Shown in pieces: positions 59,211 to 64,000 of a stretch of 64,000 bases of DNA (position 1 is its first letter; the number at the start of each line of letters is the position of its first letter). Source of the DNA: Clostridiales bacterium (GTDB lineage Bacteria > Bacillota > Clostridia > Saccharofermentanales > Saccharofermentanaceae). The DNA is taken from positions 1-64,000 of the forward strand of contig JAFWPB010000016.1 of the NCBI GenBank assembly GCA_017545245.1, given 5' to 3'. A model generated the notes under the pieces. The model worked only from the letters and a program-made list of their open reading frames with translations. It searched no databases and was not told where the DNA came from. The position numbers and the translations under genes were made by a program.

Positions 59211-60221
59211 TCAAAGCATCTTCTTCATCTTCTCAACGGCATCAATAACCTTATCACACCAGGCATCAAATTCAGGATCCTCATTCTGGCATTCCGGGTG
59301 GGACAAAACATAATTGACCGTATTCTTAATGCCTTCCTTTACAGAAACTTCCGCTTTGAAGCCAGGAACAAGCGACTTAAGCTTTGCATTATCGAAAACA
59401 ACAGAATTCGATTTATCACCGATCAGGCTTCCGATAAAGTCATAGTTACCCATGTCTGCAAGTGTTTGCGAAGAGATATAGTACGGATCAAGTTTTACTC
59501 CAAGCGCGTCAGCAATCGCCTGATAGATCTCGTTCCAGCTTACGCTTTCATCCGAAGTGATCTGAAACGCTTCGCCAATTGCCTTCTCGTTTCCAACCAA
59601 CCCGACATATCCCTTTGCAAAATCACTATTGTGCGTAATCGTCCAAAGAGAAGTGCCATCTCCATGAATAATGACCTTCTTCCCTTCTCTGATCCGCTTC
59701 ACAACCTGCCAGCTGCCACCATTACCATGAACACCTAGGGGTACACTGCGTTCATCGTAAGTATGGCTGGGCCGTACGATTGTTACAGGGAAACCATCTT
59801 CTCTATAACGTGCCATGAGGTAATCCTCACAAGCTATCTTGTTTCTGGAATATTCCCAGAAAGGATTGGTTAAGGGCGTCTCTTCCGTGATTATGTAGCC
59901 TGTCGGCGGTTTTTGGTAAGCGGATGCCGAACTGATGTAGATATATTGTCGTGTCTTGCCACGGAAGAGACGAAAATCACGTTCCACCTGAGATGGAACA
60001 AATCCAATAAACTCACCTACGCAATCGAAAGACATACCCTGAAGTTTTTCCGCGATATCTTGTTCATTCTCGATATCCGCCTGAATCAGGTGCACTGTCT
60101 CCGGAAGGTCTTGATTACGATTTCCACGGTTCAGGAGATAAAGCTCATGGCCCTGCTTTGCCAGAAGTCTGGTAATTGCCATGCTGATCGTTCCTGTACC
60201 ACCGATAAAAAGAATTCGCAT
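59211..60221 (-). CDS. NAD-dependent epimerase/dehydratase (extended SDR)
   Basis: 336 residues; start follows GGAAGG. Extended short-chain dehydrogenase: ILFIGGTGTISMAITRLLAKQGHELYLLNRGNRN (GxxGxxS nucleotide loop), YIYISSASAYQKPPTGYIITEETP, and a catalytic region YSRNKIACEDYL, which reads YSRNK for YxxxK. C-terminal substrate domain with INMTVY-like helices not visible. Likely acts on a nucleotide sugar or an isoflavone-like compound. Not clearly in an operon with the AraC gene 149 bases upstream. Confidence 0.9.
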   Translation of the reverse strand: MRILFIGGTGTISMAITRLLAKQGHELYLLNRGNRNQDLPETVHLIQADIENEQDIAEKLQGMSFDCVGEFIGFVPSQVERDFRLFRGKTRQYIYISSASAYQKPPTGYIITEETPLTNPFWEYSRNKIACEDYLMARYREDGFPVTIVRPSHTYDERSVPLGVHGNGGSWQVVKRIREGKKVIIHGDGTSLWTITHNSDFAKGYVGLVGNEKAIGEAFQITSDESVSWNEIYQAIADALGVKLDPYYISSQTLADMGNYDFIGSLIGDKSNSVVFDNAKLKSLVPGFKAEVSVKEGIKNTVNYVLSHPECQNEDPEFDAWCDKVIDAVEKMKKML

Positions 60222-60370
60222 ACTATGACCTTCCTAATCTTGTTTCAGCTCGGTTTCAACTTACCACTTCAAAGCTGCTGCTTCAACGGAAGATCCGTAC
60301 ATTTAGAGATTTATTCTATTTTTGTATACTACCTATCCATTTTGGAAACGATCCGCAATACGCTTAGTAC

Positions 60371-61240
60371 TCACCTTTTCCTCTGTACACGGAACTGTTT
60401 GGGTGTTAATCCTTTATAGTTTTTAAAACTGCGGATAAAATGACTGCTGTCGGAAAAACCGGTTTTCTGGCTGATCTCCCCCACGACCATATCCGTATAC
60501 AACAGATATTCCTCTGCTTTATAAAGCCGCATTCTCTCAATATAGTCTTTGCAGCTCATACCATAATGTTCACGGAATTTCGATGCAAAACCGGAATAGC
60601 TGATATGACACTTCTCAGCAATATCCCTGACCTTAATGTTTTCATGAAGATGCATATCTATATATTCCGAGATATTCTCGATACCGTATGAATCTCTCGG
60701 TGGAATCGGACAATCATTCATGTTCAACCCTGCCTCGATCCACTTGCGCACAATACCGAATATCAAGCGATAGACCTCTGCCTTAAGCATAACATCCGTA
60801 CCATAATAATAATGCTCCATCTCGTCGATACAGTGGCGGAATATCTCTTCGCAGTGAATCTGCTCCGCTTCTTTCTTTTCAAATACGATCGGCATGTGAT
60901 TCGCCTTGGCATATTTAAAAATATCGGCAGTAGATGGCGCATAGAAACGGCTTCCTGGATACTTATTCAAATCAAGCTTTAATCCGGCGAAGACCGGCGG
61001 TGTTTTATCTGAGGATGAAATCGAATGGACGCTCGAAGGATATAATACGATTATCTCTCCTTCCTTCAACGTAAAAAGAACTCCATCCGCATTCACATCC
61101 AAAGTACCCTTCAACGCATAGATAAACTCGGCATAAAAGTGCCAATGCAGTTTCACTGGGAATTCTCTCTCGGATGCATCGTAAAGAAAACTATCTACGG
61201 GATTATTCAAACTTTCTTGTTTCTCAAACAAATACCGCAT
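60371..61240 (-). CDS. AraC-family regulator with cupin sensor domain
   Basis: 289 residues; start follows AAAGGG. Cupin domain ~10-150 (PVKLHWHFYAEFIYALKGTLDV, GEIIVLYPSSVHSI); HTH ~190-285: ISEYIDMHLHENIKVRDIAEKCHISYSGFASKFREHYGMSCKDYIERMRLYKAEEYL and GEISQKTGFSDSSHFIRSFKNYKGLTPKQFR. It follows the GH127 gene by 12 bases and probably controls it in response to an arabinose-type sugar. Confidence 0.94.
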   Translation of the reverse strand: MRYLFEKQESLNNPVDSFLYDASEREFPVKLHWHFYAEFIYALKGTLDVNADGVLFTLKEGEIIVLYPSSVHSISSSDKTPPVFAGLKLDLNKYPGSRFYAPSTADIFKYAKANHMPIVFEKKEAEQIHCEEIFRHCIDEMEHYYYGTDVMLKAEVYRLIFGIVRKWIEAGLNMNDCPIPPRDSYGIENISEYIDMHLHENIKVRDIAEKCHISYSGFASKFREHYGMSCKDYIERMRLYKAEEYLLYTDMVVGEISQKTGFSDSSHFIRSFKNYKGLTPKQFRVQRKR

Positions 61241-61252
61241 ATTTTTTCCCTT

Positions 61253-63148
61253 TTAGACGGTTTCCGTCAAATACCAGTAAATGCCATAACGTTCATTTCC
61301 GATTCCATAGTAAGGAACAAGCGGAAGCTCAACTTCTTCTCCCTTACTGTTCCGTATTCCTTTCCAAAAGAACTTTTCCTCAGAGTTTTTCTGAACATAT
61401 TTCTCAATATGATCTTTCATGCTTTCAATCGTCTCGCCGGAAGGTAACGATAAGTATTCACGGTCCAGTATACTCTTTTGAGTATGTCCGTATGAAATAT
61501 CCCCCTTGACTGCAGCATCGAAAACGACCTTCCACGCCGGAGCATAGACCTGGATACCGGCACCTTCTGTAATGCCCCATTTTTCATTTCCGAGCGGCAC
61601 GCATAGCACGAACGGGCCATATGTGAAGTACACAGCATTCTTATTGTCAGGAAGCGCCCCCATCACAAGCTGCATCTCAAAAGAAAGGATTCTCGTTTCA
61701 TCCTTCTGTAATGCATACAGAACATACTCCTCCCCGTCCGAAACGAGAGAAGCACGGTTCTTGATCCATCTTGGAATGCGCAGTCGGACAGAGATATCTG
61801 CATTTGCAGAGAGGAGCAGCTGTCCTTTGTCATAGTCTGCACGTATGGAAAGCTTCTTTCCGTTTTCTGTCTCAACATCTGCCGAGATCCACTGTGCCAC
61901 CGTGATCGTATCTTCATCCAGATAGCAGATCTGGTCTCCAACCTTGGCAAAATCTTCCAGACCGGTTCCGACACAGCACCAGAAAGGATTCTCCTCCGGC
62001 TTTACCGGAGAATAAAGACGATAGTAACCCGTTCCCATCGGATTAAAGTACGTATAACCACCATCCGGTCCAACCGAACCGAGTTTGGCATTCCATAACG
62101 TCTTTTCAATATACTCAAGGTATGTGATCTTCCCTGTCAAAACATACAGCATCTGCGAAAGCTTCATCATGTTATAGCAACAGCAGCTTTCCGCATTGCA
62201 CTGCGTTCTTGACGCATCGAGCATTCCATCAAGGAAGAAATGCTCCATATCACCGATGCCGCCCGTCGCATACATCTGTTTCTTCACGACCAGATCGAAG
62301 AAACGCTCGGCAATTTCGACCCTGGCGGCTGCATCCGGATCGTCTCTCTTTACGATCGCGCCCTGAAGATATCCGATGATCTTTGGTATCGTCGCATTCG
62401 CATGCACACCACGAAGGCGGTTTGCAAAACCAAGAAGATCCGTATATAAGGACGGCTCATCAAACTTTTCCGCCGAAGCATAGTATTTCTCCTCACCGGT
62501 CAATGCGTAAAGCTGATACAGGCTGTCGTTCATTCCACCATACTCTACCGCAAGTACTTTCTTCTTCATTGCCTCATTCCACGGAAGAACCCGATCCGAA
62601 ACCCAGTCTCCCAGCGCGATTGCCGCATCTTTTGCCCCATTCACATCCGCGTAGACCCACAAGTCAATAAGACCTTGGAGAACTTTATGCAAGGCATACC
62701 ATGGTACCCAGTTCTGAGCATCGGCTTTTCCTTCCAAAGAATCGAACTGAATCTCGGGATTAGCAGGATCCTGCACAGTTGCTGCACTTAAGAATCCGGA
62801 TCCGGCAGTTTTCTGGCATAAAAGAAGCCCGTCTACGATTGCCTCGGCCTTAGAAAGCGCCTCGGAATAGGCAGATGAAACATCTGTATTGCCTTCACGG
62901 AGTTCTCCTGAAAGCGAACAGATCTCCATTGCAAGTGCGGAAAAGAAATGGCCGACTCCGTGACCGGCGATCAGACTGTCTTCCCAGCCACCATACGGGT
63001 CTGCTTCTGTCGGTATACCGCAGGTACGCTTAAAACCAGCTAAAACACGATCCACATTCATATTGGCCAGGAACAAGCCGTTTGCCTGCATTTTATCCTT
63101 CCAAAGTGAATCCTTTATCTGTATCTGAGAAAGATCCATTTTCTTCAT
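61253..63148 (-). CDS. Glycoside hydrolase family 127 (beta-L-arabinofuranosidase-like)
   Basis: About 631 residues from the ATG 63148, after GGAGGAG. GH127 fold: alpha-barrel then beta domains. SQIQIKDSLWKDKMQANG at the start, the metal/catalytic region RTQCNAESCCCYNMMKL and the paired cysteines of NPFWCCVGTGLEDFAK. Family members use a zinc-bound cysteine nucleophile: in HypBA1 this is a Glu-x-Cys with Cys-Cys further on, matched here by AESC and WCC. Removes beta-L-arabinofuranose from plant glycoproteins or arabinan. No signal peptide, so it acts on imported sugars. Confidence 0.92.
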   Translation of the reverse strand: MKKMDLSQIQIKDSLWKDKMQANGLFLANMNVDRVLAGFKRTCGIPTEADPYGGWEDSLIAGHGVGHFFSALAMEICSLSGELREGNTDVSSAYSEALSKAEAIVDGLLLCQKTAGSGFLSAATVQDPANPEIQFDSLEGKADAQNWVPWYALHKVLQGLIDLWVYADVNGAKDAAIALGDWVSDRVLPWNEAMKKKVLAVEYGGMNDSLYQLYALTGEEKYYASAEKFDEPSLYTDLLGFANRLRGVHANATIPKIIGYLQGAIVKRDDPDAAARVEIAERFFDLVVKKQMYATGGIGDMEHFFLDGMLDASRTQCNAESCCCYNMMKLSQMLYVLTGKITYLEYIEKTLWNAKLGSVGPDGGYTYFNPMGTGYYRLYSPVKPEENPFWCCVGTGLEDFAKVGDQICYLDEDTITVAQWISADVETENGKKLSIRADYDKGQLLLSANADISVRLRIPRWIKNRASLVSDGEEYVLYALQKDETRILSFEMQLVMGALPDNKNAVYFTYGPFVLCVPLGNEKWGITEGAGIQVYAPAWKVVFDAAVKGDISYGHTQKSILDREYLSLPSGETIESMKDHIEKYVQKNSEEKFFWKGIRNSKGEEVELPLVPYYGIGNERYGIYWYLTETV

Positions 63149-63418
63149 AAGGCCTCTCCTCCGCACAAAGACATTTTCATGCTTTGATTCTAACACATAG
63201 GTATATCTATTTAGTATGCAAATACAGAAATATTGATATAATTACTTTTCGGTAAGCAGTAAGAGTGTTGATATTTGATTGCATGTTTTTTCGAAAACAC
63301 ATTTCAAATAAATGAAACTATCTTAATCAAATCTTTATCAATACCGTGATCAGATTAACGATATATTTACTCTCATCACATAAACTGGTGTACGACAAAG
63401 AACGTTGGAGGTTATTTT
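63149..63418. other. Divergent intergenic region upstream of GH127 and the ABC ATPase
   Basis: 270 bases without a gene, AT-rich from 63190. Minus-strand GH127 signals and plus-strand ABC signals should lie here; several AT-rich -10-like boxes occur (TATATT, TATTTA) but no pair convinces me. A GGAG at 63407-63410 precedes the ABC start. Confidence 0.4.
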
Positions 63419-64000
63419 ATGCACACACTAGAAGCTAAGAATCTGAAAAAGTCATTCACGATCAGTGAAGCGCAACGCCGCAAACTTGATCTGCCGTCCA
63501 GAAAAAAGATTGCTGTTGACGGAATCAGTTTTGTTGCCCGCTCCGGAGAAGTATTTGGACTTCTCGGTCCAAACGGTGCCGGAAAGACGACAACCATGCG
63601 TATGCTGTCAACCTTGATCAAGCCAGACAATGGTGACGTATTTTACGATGGTAAAAGCATTAAGGAGAATCCAATCGAAATCAAGAATCACTTTGCTTTC
63701 CTGACCACAGATCTGCAGCTTGATAAGAAATCGAATGCAAATGACATGTTCGATTATTTTGCAGGTCTTTATCATGTTCCGAAGGACGTAGCCGCCAAGA
63801 GAAAACAGGAGCTCTTCTCCACTTTTGGTATCGAATCTTTTGCCGATAATAAGATCAGCAAACTTTCTCAAGGTATGCGCCAGAAAGTCTCTTTGGCCAT
63901 TTCCGTTATCCATGACCCTGAATTCATCATCTTTGATGAACCGACAAACGGTCTCGACATCATCGCTTCCCGCGACGTACGTGATTTCATTCTTCGTATG
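63419..64000 (+). CDS. ABC transporter ATPase, NatA-like (cut by the window edge)
   Basis: The first 194 codons, from ATG 63419 (TTGGAGG upstream), are open to the edge. Seen: FGLLGPNGAGKTTTMRMLSTLIKPDNG (Walker A), LSQGMRQKVSLAISVIHDPEFIIFDEPTNGLDIIASR (signature and Walker B). The layout matches Na+-efflux NatA or ABC-2 lantibiotic-type ATPases, which pair with a separate permease that would lie to the right. A basic insert (ISEAQRRKLDLPSRKKIAV) near residue 20 is unusual and may mark a subgroup. Incomplete at the 3' end. Confidence 0.9.
   Translation, partial: MHTLEAKNLKKSFTISEAQRRKLDLPSRKKIAVDGISFVARSGEVFGLLGPNGAGKTTTMRMLSTLIKPDNGDVFYDGKSIKENPIEIKNHFAFLTTDLQLDKKSNANDMFDYFAGLYHVPKDVAAKRKQELFSTFGIESFADNKISKLSQGMRQKVSLAISVIHDPEFIIFDEPTNGLDIIASRDVRDFILRM

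Noticed and set aside
1..64000. CRISPR array, tRNA, rRNA, prophage or insertion sequence
   Set aside because: No regular repeat-spacer pattern, no cloverleaf or rRNA segment, no transposase or integrase motif was seen in either strand.

Overview
The window looks like chromosomal DNA of an anaerobic, Gram-positive Clostridia-type bacterium, most likely a gut or rumen Lachnospiraceae relative. This is inferred from gene content: a class III (anaerobic) ribonucleotide reductase, many flavodoxin and 4Fe-4S proteins, EFR1-type ferredoxin, CotH/VTC proteins, large hybrid histidine kinases with 'HEIRTPINAVLGMNEMI'-type H boxes, GH10 and GH127 plant-polysaccharide enzymes, and strong AGGAGG-type ribosome binding sites. 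No rRNA, tRNA, CRISPR array, insertion sequence or prophage was seen. Most genes lie on the minus strand.

Layout. (a) 0.3-5.1 kb: a TetR-led operon with an aldo/keto reductase, a flavodoxin lipoprotein and a membrane protein fusing a DUF4405-like domain, a SUMF1 domain and a flavodoxin; its promoter carries two matching palindromes. (b) 5.2-10.1 kb: an esterase, small or truncated genes, a GNAT and an AAC(3)-type acetyltransferase, an EFR1 ferredoxin and a P-loop protein. (c) 10.3-16.5 kb: a hybrid histidine kinase overlapping a PfkB sugar kinase, a TetR gene with a perfect palindrome on its promoter, and a flavoprotein/cyclase/nitroreductase operon. (d) 16.7-26.1 kb: an aldehyde dehydrogenase and a probable carbohydrate operon (Fe-ADH, AraC, GH10 xylanase, Fe-S aldo/keto reductase, ACT-ACT-metallo-beta-lactamase, aldo/keto reductase, Gfo/Idh). 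(e) 26.4-35.2 kb: a heterodimeric ABC exporter, a zinc-ribbon membrane pair, galactokinase, an AlkD-like repair protein and pilT. (f) 35.2-47.3 kb: a signalling block of three hybrid histidine kinases, a REC-GGDEF-GGDEF-REC-HD-GYP protein and a GAF-like/GGDEF cyclase, with several genes overlapping by 4-8 bases. (g) 47.4-53.4 kb: CotH, DUF4956 and VTC-domain genes and a MacB-like ABC protein. (h) 53.4-57.6 kb: trxB, nrdD (with a C-terminal glutaredoxin domain) and nrdG, with two NrdR boxes in front of nrdD. (i) 57.7-64 kb: an Ala/Lys/Glu-rich coiled-coil protein, an SDR epimerase, AraC plus GH127, and the start of a NatA-like ABC ATPase.

The most unusual observations are: a 9-base word, AAAAGCACT, that I count 21 times on both strands and in all reading frames (about 0.5 expected), with an uptake-sequence-like distribution in a window that also encodes PilT; a hybrid histidine kinase whose C-terminal third is a DegV fatty-acid-binding domain; a shared acidic C-terminal tail (DE-hydrophobic-x-EF-x-P) in three hybrid kinases; an NrdD-glutaredoxin fusion beside thioredoxin reductase under two NrdR boxes; and the DUF4405-SUMF1-flavodoxin fusion.
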